Assembly: GCA_001464665.1 (NCBI GenBank)
Contig: LNDP01000018.1
Location: 1-56,732, forward strand
Origin: Acidobacteria bacterium Ga0074141
Lineage (GTDB): Bacteria > Acidobacteriota > Blastocatellia > Pyrinomonadales > Pyrinomonadaceae
Direction of reading: 5' to 3'
DNA length: 56,732 nt
The notes under the pieces are model-generated. The model was not told the DNA's origin and did not search any database. It saw nothing but the letters and a program-made list of their open reading frames with translations. The first letter of the stretch is position 1. Each line of letters starts with the position of its first letter. Shown in pieces: positions 19,179 to 27,963 of this stretch. Made by a program: the position numbers and the translations under genes.

Positions 19179-19344
19179 AAGTTTCGAAAATTCGTGAGGG
19201 GTCTTTAGGGTAAAGCACGAAGAGGATATCAATACTTTCCCGGGCTGTAAAGAGCCGCAGCGAGCCCTCAAGAGGCCACCGATTTCGTCTATCGGGAAGT
19301 CTATTGCATAATTAGTTTCCGGTAGTTCACCCGGATAGCAAATT

Positions 19345-20223
19345 ATGCGATCGATGACAGGATACGGCAGCGGCTCGGCTGGCTCGGATGGGACAACGGT
19401 CTCGGTCGAGATGAAGACCGTCAACAACCGCTTTCTCGATGTCCATCTCAGGATGCCATCGAGCCTTCAGCACTTCGAGGGCGCTCTTAAAAAGCAGTTA
19501 TCGGCGAGCCTGACCCGGGGACGTGTCGATGTTTCGATTCAGTTAGAACGTTCGTCCGAGGTCACTTACGAGGTGAACAAGGAACTCGTCGCCGGATATC
19601 TTGCGTCGTTTCGTGAGATCGGTGACGAATTCGCTCTGCCCGGCGAGGTGGATATCGCAACCATCGCGAAACTCCCGGGCGTGCTCACGGCTAAAGAATC
19701 TTCGGCGGACGACACGCTCGAACAGTTGATCGCCGAAGCTGTCGGCGATGCGATCGTACGGTTGCAAGAGATGCGTGCCAATGAAGGAGCATCGCTTCGA
19801 GAAGATCTTGAGCTTAGGCTCAGCAACATCGAGCGACACCTCAACCCGATCGAATCGGAAAGCGCCAACGTCTCCGAAGAGTATTTCAATAAGCTCTTAA
19901 AGCGCATCGGCGAACTGCTCGAAAAGGCCGAAGCCAAGACCGAGATCGACGAAGGCCGGCTTGCTCAAGAGGTCGCCTATCTCGCTGACCGCTCGGATAT
20001 CAGCGAAGAGATAACGCGCCTTCGGGCACATATCTCGCATTTTCGAACCATAATGGACGAGGAGAACGAGGTCGGCAAAAGGCTCGATTTCCTTACGCAG
20101 GAGCTCAATCGCGAGGCAAATACGATCACGTCAAAGACCTCAAATCTCGTCGTAAAGGAAAATGCTCTCGGCATTAAGAGCGAGATCGAGAAGATACGAG
20201 AGCAAGTACAGAACATCGAGTAA
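19345..20223 (+). CDS. yicC: YicC-family endoribonuclease
   Basis: The 292-residue protein opens with RSMTGYGSG, the signature of the YicC/YloC N-terminus, and ends with the conserved block HISHFRTIMDEENEVGKRLDFLTQELNREANTI. E. coli YicC is reported to take part in small-RNA turnover as an endoribonuclease. It stands immediately upstream of gmk, with only 2 nt between its stop and the gmk ATG, and then rpoZ; this yicC-gmk-rpoZ order is a common conserved bacterial arrangement. Confidence 0.95.
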   Translation: MRSMTGYGSGSAGSDGTTVSVEMKTVNNRFLDVHLRMPSSLQHFEGALKKQLSASLTRGRVDVSIQLERSSEVTYEVNKELVAGYLASFREIGDEFALPGEVDIATIAKLPGVLTAKESSADDTLEQLIAEAVGDAIVRLQEMRANEGASLREDLELRLSNIERHLNPIESESANVSEEYFNKLLKRIGELLEKAEAKTEIDEGRLAQEVAYLADRSDISEEITRLRAHISHFRTIMDEENEVGKRLDFLTQELNREANTITSKTSNLVVKENALGIKSEIEKIREQVQNIE

Positions 20224-20225
20224 AG

Positions 20226-20864
20226 ATGCAGAAAGGAAACCTGATAATCATTAGTTCACCCTCGGGCGGCGGCAAAGGCACGCTGATCCGGGAGATAATG
20301 CCGTCACTTCCTGACCTTGGTTATTCGATCTCTCACACGACCCGCAAGCCGCGATTTGGCGAAGAACACGGCCGGGAGTATTACTTTGTCTCGCGCGAGC
20401 AGTTCGATGAAAGCATCGCTAAAGGACGCTTTCTTGAATACGCCGAGGTCCACGGGAACATGTACGGCACCTCTCGTGAGCAGATCGAGGACATAACGTC
20501 CTCAGGCCGCGATGCGATCCTTGAGATAGACGTGCAAGGGGCACTTGCAGTCATGGAAAAAGTACCGACCGCCGTCAGCATCTTCATCCTGCCGCCCTCG
20601 TTCGAAGTGCTCCGGGCGAGATTGACGGCCCGCAACACCGAAGATGCGAACGACCTTGCGACCCGACTCCGCAATTCGTTCACCGAGGTTCAGAACTACA
20701 GTCGCTTCGACTACGTCATAGTCAATGAAGAAGTGCCGGTCGCTTCAAGAAATCTGGCCTCGGTGATCTGTGGCGAAAGGCAACGCCGAGATAGACAAAT
20801 GGCTCGTATAGAGTCTATAATTGAAAGTTTCGCGGGAGCGAATCATTCAACTATCGCAATTTGA
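20226..20864 (+). CDS. gmk: Guanylate kinase
   Basis: Converts GMP and ATP to GDP and ADP. The 212-residue product has the P-loop SSPSGGGKGTL at the N-terminus, the GMP-binding segment ISHTTRKPRFGEEHGREYYFV, the DVQGA motif (LEIDVQGALAV) and the LID helix region with RL(T)ARNTEDANDLATRL. Length matches the family (about 205). It is translated just after yicC, probably by coupling, and is followed 6 nt later by rpoZ. Confidence 0.97.
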   Translation: MQKGNLIIISSPSGGGKGTLIREIMPSLPDLGYSISHTTRKPRFGEEHGREYYFVSREQFDESIAKGRFLEYAEVHGNMYGTSREQIEDITSSGRDAILEIDVQGALAVMEKVPTAVSIFILPPSFEVLRARLTARNTEDANDLATRLRNSFTEVQNYSRFDYVIVNEEVPVASRNLASVICGERQRRDRQMARIESIIESFAGANHSTIAI

Positions 20865-20870
20865 CCAAAT

Positions 20871-21119
20871 ATGATCGAAGAAACAGAGCTTGTTGAGAAC
20901 GAAATTAACCTTGATGAGATCGATCCGCCCGCGATCGACTCGAAATATCGGATGATCATTCTTGCTGCCCAGCGAAGCAAGCAACTTCAGCGCGGAGCAC
21001 TTCCGAGAGTGGATTTTGATCCGCGAAAGAAGAAATCGACGCGGATCGCTCTCAAAGAGTTTGAAGAACACAAGGTCAATTTCACGTTCACCGATCAGGA
21101 TGAAGAAGCCGCGGCCTGA
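20871..21119 (+). CDS. rpoZ: RNA polymerase omega subunit
   Basis: This 82-residue protein has the core omega pattern IDSKYRMIILAAQRSKQLQRG followed by a KKKSTRIALKEFEEHKVNF-like segment, typical of Acidobacteriota and Deltaproteobacteria-like omega subunits. It supports assembly of the beta-prime subunit. It is the last gene of the yicC-gmk-rpoZ unit and is followed by a strong terminator. Confidence 0.92.
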   Translation: MIEETELVENEINLDEIDPPAIDSKYRMIILAAQRSKQLQRGALPRVDFDPRKKKSTRIALKEFEEHKVNFTFTDQDEEAAA

Positions 21120-21142
21120 CCGCCCGTCAATTGTATCTCATT

Positions 21143-21170
21143 AAAAAGTCCGCTCGAAGCGGACTTTTTT
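21143..21170. terminator. Bidirectional intrinsic terminator after rpoZ
   Basis: An 11-bp perfect stem (AAAAAGTCCGC / GCGGACTTTTT) has a 5-nt loop and is followed by a T-run. It lies between rpoZ and the convergent ETF-QO gene, with an A/T-run on each side, so it can act in both directions. Confidence 0.92.
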
Positions 21171-21172
21171 CG

Positions 21173-22879
21173 TTACATACCTTTGTAATTTGGCCCGCCG
21201 CCGCCCTCGGGCGTTACCCAATTGATTATCTGATACGGGTCCGAGATATCGCACGTTTTGCAGTGGACGCAGTTTGAAAAGTTTACCTTCAGCTCTCGCC
21301 TTCCGGTCGCCGCATTTTCTTCCATTTCATAAACCGCCGCCGGGCAGAACCGTTCGCACGGATTGCCGTATTCCTCCGCACAGCGCGTCGCACAGATCTC
21401 GGTATCGAGCACATGCAGATGCGAAGGTTGATCCTCATCGTGCGAGACACCGGCGTGGAAAACGTCCGTCACCTTATCGAAAGTCAGCTCCTTATCAAAC
21501 TTCAGGTTGGCGTATCGCTGCGGGTCGCCGTTGCCGTTCAGTTCTTCCAGCTTTGCCATCCGCTCATGGCCGGCCACGTGATGCTCCTTTGGCATAAAGC
21601 CCCAGGCAAGCCCCTTGGTCAGATATTGCAGCCCCGAATTGATCAGTGCCGACCAGCGTCCCTTCTGGAACGATGCGTGGAAATTCCGGACCGGATGAAG
21701 TTCGTCATATAGCCAGCTCAGGTTCACCTTTTCCTCATAGTGCCGGAGCGACTTTTCACTGAAGTCCTCATGCTCAAAGGCACCGACTATCGTCTCCGCA
21801 GCGAGCATGCCGGACTTCATCGCGGTGTGGATGCCCTTGATCCGCTGTCCGTTGAGGAATGAGGCCGAGTCACCGACAAGAAGCAGCCCGTCGGCGAAAA
21901 GCTTCGGCATTGTCCAATATCCGCTCGTATTGATCGTCTTCGCTCCGTACTTGATCATCTTACCGCCGCTCAGAACCGCTGCGACCGCCGGATGCGTCTT
22001 GAACTTTTGAAACTCCGCGTGCGGATCGATATTCGGGTCAACGTAGTCAAGCCCGGTCACATAACCTATGCTGACGACGTTGTTCTTCATACCGTAGATC
22101 CAGCCGCCGCCGTAGGTCTGTGTGTCCGAGGGAAAACCGAGCGTATGAACGACCTTTCCTTCGGCAAAATTGCCGGCCGGAACTTCCCAGAGTTCCTTTA
22201 CACCGAGCGAAAAAACCTGCGGCTCTTTGTCTTCCATCAGCCCAAGCCGCTGCATCGCCTGCTTTGCCAGCGAGCCGCGCGACCCTTCGCCTAGCACGGT
22301 AACCTTGGCGAGCAGTTCAACGCCCGGTTCAAAATTCGCTTTCTGATGGCCTTCTTTGTCGATTCCCTTATCGCCGGTCCTCACGCCGATGACACGGTCA
22401 TTTTCATCGTAAAGCAGTTCGGCTGCGGGAAACTCCGGGAAGATATTGATCCCGGCTTCCTCACATTTTTCACCGAGCCATTCGCACATCTTCGAGAGGC
22501 TCAGGATGTATTTGCCCTTGTTCTTCAAAGGCGGTGGGACGATCGGGGCGTTGATCATTTTCGTCGGCGTTAAATACCACGCCGCATCTTCAGTAACGGC
22601 CGTATCGACCGGACATCCCTGCTCAAGAAAATCGGGCATCAGCTCTCGGATCGCGATCGGATCCATCACGGCCCCGGAAAGAATATGGGCGCCAACGAAC
22701 GACCCCTTTTCGACGATCGCTATCTCGATCTCGCCGATCTTGCGGCCGTGCTTTATGCCCCGGTCGATCAGTTCATCGTGACGCTTTATCTCGGCCTTCA
22801 GGTGCAGGGCAGCCGCAAGATTTGCGGGCCCGGCTCCGACGAAGACCACATCCATTTCGATTTGTTCTCTTTCGATCAT
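21173..22879 (-). CDS. Electron-transfer flavoprotein:quinone oxidoreductase
   Basis: Transfers electrons from reduced ETF to the membrane quinone pool. Taking the ATG at 22879 (GGAGA upstream) gives 568 residues. Features are the FAD dinucleotide-binding motif near the start (VVFVGAGPANLAAALHLKAE), the conserved LVGDSASFLNGQRIKGIHTAMKSG block, and a C-terminal Cys-rich region with the family's NCVHCKTCDISDPYQIINW and VTPEGGGGPNYKGM ending. An extra Cys group (ICATRCAEEYGNPCERFC) lies before the usual cluster, a variant also found in other bacterial ETF-QOs. No etfAB genes are in the window. Confidence 0.95.
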   Translation of the reverse strand: MIEREQIEMDVVFVGAGPANLAAALHLKAEIKRHDELIDRGIKHGRKIGEIEIAIVEKGSFVGAHILSGAVMDPIAIRELMPDFLEQGCPVDTAVTEDAAWYLTPTKMINAPIVPPPLKNKGKYILSLSKMCEWLGEKCEEAGINIFPEFPAAELLYDENDRVIGVRTGDKGIDKEGHQKANFEPGVELLAKVTVLGEGSRGSLAKQAMQRLGLMEDKEPQVFSLGVKELWEVPAGNFAEGKVVHTLGFPSDTQTYGGGWIYGMKNNVVSIGYVTGLDYVDPNIDPHAEFQKFKTHPAVAAVLSGGKMIKYGAKTINTSGYWTMPKLFADGLLLVGDSASFLNGQRIKGIHTAMKSGMLAAETIVGAFEHEDFSEKSLRHYEEKVNLSWLYDELHPVRNFHASFQKGRWSALINSGLQYLTKGLAWGFMPKEHHVAGHERMAKLEELNGNGDPQRYANLKFDKELTFDKVTDVFHAGVSHDEDQPSHLHVLDTEICATRCAEEYGNPCERFCPAAVYEMEENAATGRRELKVNFSNCVHCKTCDISDPYQIINWVTPEGGGGPNYKGM

Positions 22880-22994
22880 ATTTTCTCCGGTGAGACGCTT
22901 GAGCAAAAATGAATAGCGATTCAGTTTCACCAAGTATAGCAAAACGAACTTAAAGGTAATAAACGGTTTGCATCGGTAGTGCTAGAATTTCAGG

Positions 22995-23756
22995 GTGACG
23001 CTCCGACCGATATTTGCTTTCGCCTTACTTTCGCTCTTCATTGCCTGCAAGGTTGATCCGGCCGTGCGGCTGCCGCGTGCGTCGGACGCTCCGAAGACGA
23101 TGCTCTGGGCATGGGAACGTCGCGAGGACCTGAGATTTATCGACCCCTCGACGACCGGCGTTGCGTTTCTTGCGATGACGCTGACGCTCGAGGGCAATGC
23201 GGTCCGCCGCGAGCCGCGACGCCAGCCGCTCGAGGTGCCAGACGGCACGTACCTGATCGCGGTCATCCGCATCGAAACCAGCAAAGCGACCGACCGGCGG
23301 CCGGCTCTCGGCGACTCGCAGATCGATGAAACGGTCGAACTTGCCCACGAAGCCCTGAGCGGCCCAAATGTCCGCGGCATCCAGATCGACTTTGACGCAA
23401 CGCTTTCCGAACGGCCGTTTTACCGCAAATTGATGTCTGCACTTCGTTCAGGGCTTCCCACCGGAACGCCGCTGACGATGACCGCACTCGCGTCATGGTG
23501 CGTCGGTGACCGATGGCTTCAGGAAATGGATGTGGACGAGGCGGTGCCGATGGCGTTTGTGATGGGAGCGGATGCCGACCGCATCCGGTCTTTCATACGG
23601 GCGGAAAACGACTGGACCGAGCCGCTTTGCCGGGCGAGCTATGGGCTTTCGATAAACGAAGCTCCGCTGACGGGGCTTAAACCCGACCGACGCGTTTTTT
23701 ATTTTAACGATGAAGCGTGGCGGGCGGGCGACCTTGAAAATCTTTACTATCCTTAA
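22995..23756 (+). CDS. DUF3142-like lipoprotein
   Basis: A 253-residue predicted lipoprotein with a lipobox at the end of its signal peptide (ALLSLFIAC, Cys18). The segment TMLWAWERREDLRFIDPSTTGVAFLAMTL followed by QPLEVPDGTYLIAVIRIET resembles the DUF3142 family, and the later VRGIQIDFDATLSERPFYRKLM fits a TIM-barrel-like fold. Function is unknown. The start is a GTG with no strong ribosome site. Transcription of the upstream c-di-AMP riboswitch on the opposite strand points into this gene. Confidence 0.65.
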   Translation: MTLRPIFAFALLSLFIACKVDPAVRLPRASDAPKTMLWAWERREDLRFIDPSTTGVAFLAMTLTLEGNAVRREPRRQPLEVPDGTYLIAVIRIETSKATDRRPALGDSQIDETVELAHEALSGPNVRGIQIDFDATLSERPFYRKLMSALRSGLPTGTPLTMTALASWCVGDRWLQEMDVDEAVPMAFVMGADADRIRSFIRAENDWTEPLCRASYGLSINEAPLTGLKPDRRVFYFNDEAWRAGDLENLYYP

Positions 23757-23763
23757 ACGCAAC

Positions 23764-23785
23764 ACCCGCGAATCGCTCCGCGGGT
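23764..23785. terminator. GC-rich hairpin between DUF3142 gene and riboswitch
   Basis: A 7-bp stem (ACCCGCG / CGCGGGT) with an 8-nt loop. It starts 7 nt after the DUF3142 stop. A T-tract is weak on either strand (GTTGCGTTT on the minus strand), so terminator activity is uncertain. Confidence 0.4.
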
Positions 23786-23825
23786 ATTACGTCCTTGAGA
23801 AGACCGGATTTCTGCTTGTTTCGTT

Positions 23826-23861
23826 GAAAAAGCAGAGCGCGAAGCACACACAAAATTCGCG
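23826..23861 (-). terminator. Possible terminator within the riboswitch expression platform
   Basis: On the minus strand, CGCGAA and TTCGCG pair around a 12-nt loop. CTCTGC and a U5 tract follow. It lies 34 nt past the aptamer end, where a transcription-terminating riboswitch would place its switch. The stem is short. Confidence 0.4.
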
Positions 23862-23894
23862 ACCTTAAGTCTTTTCTTCTGCTGCCACTTCTTT

Positions 23895-24032
23895 GCAACA
23901 CCTACGAGGTTAGCTGACGGGCTAGGAACGAAAGTTATCCCCGCAAACCGCATTTGGCCTGCTTCGCCCCTGAAATCGGACACGTCCGACTTCGATGGTT
24001 CCCCCGCGTCGGGACTTCCCGACTTCGGTGAT
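23895..24032 (-). promoter_or_regulatory. c-di-AMP riboswitch (ydaO/yuaA type)
   Basis: The minus strand shows the ydaO-yuaA core in order: a P1 strand (ATCACC), CGAAGTCGGG, GCGGGGGAACC, GGGGCGAAGC, GGGGATAAC, and then the hallmark CCCGUCAGCUAACCUCGU followed by the returning P1 strand (GGUGUU). These elements match the order and content of the known Bacillus and Thermoanaerobacter examples, which bind two c-di-AMP molecules. The element starts about 84 nt after the stop of the DUF420 gene on the same strand. No same-strand coding sequence follows it: the next gene downstream, the DUF3142 gene, is on the opposite strand. Confidence 0.85.
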
Positions 24033-24115
24033 CACTTTTCAACAAGACGATGATAGCACTAAGCACTCGGGATGAGCAAGAAAAAGCTGACGAATTGGGC
24101 GATTTCTTTAATATC

Positions 24116-24565
24116 TTAGCGCGCGGGATAGAGATGATAGAGCATTATATAGACGATCACGCCCGTTACGGAGATATAAAGCCATACCGGAAGTACAAAT
24201 CGGGCAAGCTTTTTGTGCTTCTCAAATCGGCCTTTGAGTGCCAAAAAGAGGGCCGCAATTATGAACGGGGCTCCGGTGGCTGCGAGGATGGTATGCGACG
24301 TCAAAATCGTGAAATATATTGGTCTTGCAAGCCCTTCGCCGGTGAAACGCGTCGGGCCGATACCGAAATAATATGTCCGAATAGCGTGATGGGAAAGGTA
24401 GCTGACCAAGAACAGCGTTGAGACCGAGAATGCAGTAAGCATGCAGGCCTTGTGCTTCTCGATCGCCTTTTGCCGGATGAAATAAAACCCAAAGACGAGA
24501 AAGACCGCCGAGGTTGCGTTCAAGAACGAATTCAAATGGGGAAAGATGCCGAGAAGTTGTTCCAT
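24116..24565 (-). CDS. DUF420 membrane protein (CtaM-like)
   Basis: A small protein of 149 residues with four predicted membrane helices (SAVFLVFGFYFI, TAFSVSTLFLVSYL, TSHTILAATGAPFIIAALFLAL, LPVWLYISVTGVIVYIML) and His residues placed at helix ends (YLSHHAIRTYYFG, FTILTSHTILA). DUF420 proteins such as CtaM of Gram-positives are required for maturation of haem-copper oxidases. It follows the subunit III gene by 9 bp, which supports the same role. It is the last gene of the ctaB-subunit III-DUF420 run. Confidence 0.88.
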   Translation of the reverse strand: MEQLLGIFPHLNSFLNATSAVFLVFGFYFIRQKAIEKHKACMLTAFSVSTLFLVSYLSHHAIRTYYFGIGPTRFTGEGLARPIYFTILTSHTILAATGAPFIIAALFLALKGRFEKHKKLARFVLPVWLYISVTGVIVYIMLYHLYPAR

Positions 24566-24574
24566 ATCAACAAG

Positions 24575-25276
24575 CTACTTCCAGAACGCGAGCAAAACAA
24601 CAATTGCGATCCAAAGTCCGCCCATAAAGTGCCAATACCAACCGACCGAGCGGACTAGCTTTCGGCGGTATTCCCGCTCGTCATAGAGCGACGTGCCCCG
24701 CCAATTCCGCAAGACGACTACTCCCAGAGCGACGATCCCGCCGAGAACGTGAACAGCGTGAGCTGCGGTCAAGATATAGAAAAAGCCCGCATAGGGGTTC
24801 CCTTCGAGATAAAGACCAGTTCGCCAAAGGGCGACCCAGGCTAGAAGCTGCGACGCAATGAAGATGCCGCCGAATACAGTCGTTGTTACGAAATAATTGC
24901 GTGAAGCCAGCCAGTTTCTCTTATCGACCGCGAGCTTTCCGGCATGATAGACAAAACTGCTTAGAATGATCGTGATCGTACTTACCCAAACCGGAAGAGG
25001 CAGGTCGAAGGGCTTCCATTCGAGTACGTTGTTGGTCGCGATTACAATATATGCCCCGAGCAAACCGCCGAAGGTCATCAGAACTACGAGCAGAACTATC
25101 CAGGTAATAACGCTCGCCTTATCCGGCCGTTCCTCGTCCTCGTCGTCAAAAAAATCATTCGGGCCCGGATTCGGATCGCGGAATGAACCTCCCGGCCCGC
25201 CGCCACCGGAAAGAATATCCTCAACGGTCGTACCGGGTGCATTATTTGATGGGGCTTTTACACCTTCACCTATCAT
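24575..25276 (-). CDS. Haem-copper oxidase subunit III family protein
   Basis: A 233-residue protein that starts with an unusual long, acidic and Gly/Pro-rich cytoplasmic head (about 1-52, DPNPGPNDFFDDEDEERPDKA), followed by five predicted membrane helices. Family features include YFVTTTVFGGIFIASQLLAW, the AGFFYILTAAHAVHVLGGIVALG block and the ending VGWYWHFMGGLWIAIVVLLAF. These match CtaE/CoxC-like subunit III. Subunits I and II are not in the window. Its ATG overlaps the ctaB stop (TAATG), indicating coupling. Confidence 0.9.
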   Translation of the reverse strand: MIGEGVKAPSNNAPGTTVEDILSGGGGPGGSFRDPNPGPNDFFDDEDEERPDKASVITWIVLLVVLMTFGGLLGAYIVIATNNVLEWKPFDLPLPVWVSTITIILSSFVYHAGKLAVDKRNWLASRNYFVTTTVFGGIFIASQLLAWVALWRTGLYLEGNPYAGFFYILTAAHAVHVLGGIVALGVVVLRNWRGTSLYDEREYRRKLVRSVGWYWHFMGGLWIAIVVLLAFWK

Positions 25277-26181
25277 TAGCGGCTGTCCAAAACTAACGTC
25301 CCGAAAACTATCGGCAAATACAAGACCGAGGCCATCAGAAGCCTGCGGGCTGCCTTATCGTCCTTCGCCCGCGACATCCGAAAGGATTCGAACAAGAACC
25401 AGAGGCCTGCGACTGAGGCTACCACGAGGTAAAGAAATCCTGCATGCCCAAAAAAGAAAGGAGCCAAGCTGACCGGCAGCGTAAGGAAACCGAAGATCAG
25501 TATCTGCCGTGCGGTAACCACACCGCTGCGATCGACGACCGGCAGCATCTTTATTCCGGCTCGTTCGTATTGTTCGCGATAAAGCCAGGCGATGGCCAAA
25601 AAATGCGGAAACTGCCAGAGAAAAAGAAGAGCGAAAAGGGCCCAGGCTCCGAGCGAGATCTCATTTGCCGCCGAGGTCCAGCCCATCAGCGGCGGCATTG
25701 CTCCCGGGACCGCTCCGACCGCTGTGCAAAGCGTGCTCCGGGTCTTGAGCGGCGTGTACATAAGCACATAACCGACGATCACCACGACGCCCAAAATTGC
25801 AGTTAGCGGGTTAACGAGAAAGTAAAAGACAAGCTGGGCCGCGATCGTAAGAGCCGCTCCGAAAATGAAAGCCTCCGCTGAAGTGACCTTCCCGGCCGGA
25901 AGCGGCCTCTTCGCGGTCCGTTCCATCAGCGAATCCGTAGCCCGCTCAAACCATTGGTTCAAGGCGGCCACTCCGAGAGCGAGCAGCAAGATGCCCGTCA
26001 TCGACCATCCGAACAGTCCATAGTCGATCGGGGTTGCCGAACCGACGTAGTATCCGGCCGCCGCCGTCAACACCAACATGAACGCAATACGCGGCTTGGT
26101 CAAGACAACGTACGCGTTCAAGCGGTCCCGAAGGCTTATAGGCTGGACGGCCTCGCCGATCTCTGCAACTGACATACTCAT
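25276..26181 (-). CDS. ctaB: Protohaem IX farnesyltransferase (haem O synthase)
   Basis: Adds a farnesyl group to haem B for haem-copper oxidases. A UbiA-family membrane protein with the prenyl-binding motif NQWFERATDSLMERTAKRPLP and the second conserved region. Nine membrane helices are predicted, in keeping with the family. The start is uncertain: ATGs at 26181 and 26175 both give a sensible N-terminus (MSMSVAEIGEAVQPISLRDRL), and an upstream TTG frame is less likely. It is the first gene of a run with subunit III and DUF420, divergent from resB. Confidence 0.92.
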   Translation of the reverse strand: MSMSVAEIGEAVQPISLRDRLNAYVVLTKPRIAFMLVLTAAAGYYVGSATPIDYGLFGWSMTGILLLALGVAALNQWFERATDSLMERTAKRPLPAGKVTSAEAFIFGAALTIAAQLVFYFLVNPLTAILGVVVIVGYVLMYTPLKTRSTLCTAVGAVPGAMPPLMGWTSAANEISLGAWALFALLFLWQFPHFLAIAWLYREQYERAGIKMLPVVDRSGVVTARQILIFGFLTLPVSLAPFFFGHAGFLYLVVASVAGLWFLFESFRMSRAKDDKAARRLLMASVLYLPIVFGTLVLDSR

Positions 26182-26340
26182 AAGTCGCAACTCTGCAATG
26201 CTAAAGAATAGCTTTCCCCGTCGGTTTTTCAAAACTATGCCGGCCGGTTAGGCATGTTCATATTTAGAAGCAGAGCTAATATGCGCAGAGGTGACAATTC
26301 TCACATTCTGTTTTACCATTTCCGTAGTTAAATAATCTAA

Positions 26341-27954
26341 ATGTCCGTCAACGAAGAAAGCATAAAATCTAGCCCGCCGAACGCTCCGGCAAAAGCTGCG
26401 TCCGGCTTCAACCTGATGAGCTACGTCGAATCGGTTCTCAAGTTCATGAGCGCGGTTCGCTTTGGCGTCTCCTTGCTTGTGATTCTGACCATCCTGTCGA
26501 TCATTGGAATGCTAGTCATCCAGCAAAATGTCGATGGGTTTGATTCGTATTACGCATCACTAACGCCAGCTGAAAAGACCGTTTACGGGGCCCTCGGCAT
26601 TTTCGACATCTACCACGCCTGGTATTACAACCTTCTACTGCTCGTACTTTCGCTTAACATCGTACTTGCGTCGATCGAGCGGTTCCCGTCGGCTTGGAGC
26701 TACATCCGCACTCCGAAAAAGACCGCGACCGCCGTCTGGCTAAAGCAGCAGCAGGTCAGTTCGGAATATGTAGTTTCGGGAGCGACTTCGGAAAGCGTTA
26801 CGGATAAACTCCGCGGACTATTCAACCGCGGCGGGTTTGAGCCAGAGGTCACCGAGACGGTAACGAAATCGTATGCGGTAGATGCAACGGGCAAGAAGGA
26901 TTTTTCTCGGACTATCGAGAGCAAACAAGCTGTCCTCTTCGGTGAACGCGGAAAATACAATCGGCTCGGGGCATACATTGTCCACGTCACCCTGTTGACG
27001 CTCTTCCTCGGTCACGCGGTCGCCTTGATGACCGGCTTCGACGCGGATGTGCGAATGATCCCGGGCGATTCAAGCGACCAGATCGAAATGATCCGCTTCA
27101 ACCTCGACAAACGCGAGAGGTTCGCCGTCCAGCTTCCCTTTACGGTCACCTGCACCGACGTGCAGCAAAAGCTCATCGACCCGAGCGCGGCCATCGATGT
27201 GACGAACACGCTCGACTGGCGAACACAGATCAGGATCGATGACCCTGACTACGGAGCGACCATCGCTGACGTCAGCATGAACAAGCCGTTCCATTACCGA
27301 GGCTTCCGCTTTTTCCAGGCACAAACCGTCCCGATCGGCAACGCCCGCGAGATAATGATACAGGCCGTCCCGGTCAACGGCGGCGAGCCTCAATCGGTCA
27401 GCATCATGCGGCTCGGGAGCACGACCCTTGCCGATGGCACAGTCATCGAATACGACCAATTTCTGCCGGACTTTACCTTTAACCAGAACGGCGAACCCGA
27501 CACGCGCTCCGGCGACTATAACAATCCCGCGGCGGTTTTGAGCGTAACGCCGCCCGGCGGCGAGCGGCAGCGAGTTTATGCATTCGGCTCGACCGTTCCG
27601 GATAACATTCCGATCAGCGCTCCGAAAGCCGGATATAAATGGCGGCTTAACGAATTTGAAAAAGCGCCATTCGCACACATTCTTTCGATCAAATACGACC
27701 CCTATAACGGCGCGTTCATCGCATGGTATTTTGGCGGTATCGGCCTGATGGGAGCGTTGGTCTATGTTTTCTTCTTTTCCCACAGACGTATTTGGGCAAA
27801 TGTTGAGGAGCAAGCCGATGGCACCGTCAAGGTAGTACTCGGCGGGCACACTAATCGTAACCATAAGGCATTTGAAGATGTCTTCAATAAAATAGATGCC
27901 CAGGTCGCCCGCGATCTTGGCGGAGAGCGGCGGGAATCAAAAGACCCCGAATAA
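26341..27954 (+). CDS. resB: ResB/Ccs1-type cytochrome c biogenesis protein
   Basis: A 537-residue System II cytochrome c maturation component. It has membrane helices near the N-terminus (FGVSLLVILTILSIIGMLVI, NLLLLVLSLNIVLASIERF), a third at about 205-225, a large exposed domain (about 230-450), and a final helix (AWYFGGIGLMGALVYVFFF). ResB works with CcsA to deliver haem to apocytochrome c. ccsA follows 9 bp downstream. It is divergent from the ctaB run, so the oxidase and cytochrome c maturation genes share one intergenic control region of about 160 bp. Confidence 0.93.
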   Translation: MSVNEESIKSSPPNAPAKAASGFNLMSYVESVLKFMSAVRFGVSLLVILTILSIIGMLVIQQNVDGFDSYYASLTPAEKTVYGALGIFDIYHAWYYNLLLLVLSLNIVLASIERFPSAWSYIRTPKKTATAVWLKQQQVSSEYVVSGATSESVTDKLRGLFNRGGFEPEVTETVTKSYAVDATGKKDFSRTIESKQAVLFGERGKYNRLGAYIVHVTLLTLFLGHAVALMTGFDADVRMIPGDSSDQIEMIRFNLDKRERFAVQLPFTVTCTDVQQKLIDPSAAIDVTNTLDWRTQIRIDDPDYGATIADVSMNKPFHYRGFRFFQAQTVPIGNAREIMIQAVPVNGGEPQSVSIMRLGSTTLADGTVIEYDQFLPDFTFNQNGEPDTRSGDYNNPAAVLSVTPPGGERQRVYAFGSTVPDNIPISAPKAGYKWRLNEFEKAPFAHILSIKYDPYNGAFIAWYFGGIGLMGALVYVFFFSHRRIWANVEEQADGTVKVVLGGHTNRNHKAFEDVFNKIDAQVARDLGGERRESKDPE

Positions 27955-27963
27955 ATAACTGAT

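Noticed and set aside
23753-23983. Minus-strand short reading frame after or within the riboswitch
   Set aside because: It runs through the aptamer core, has no ribosome site and no family likeness; best explained as part of the regulatory RNA.
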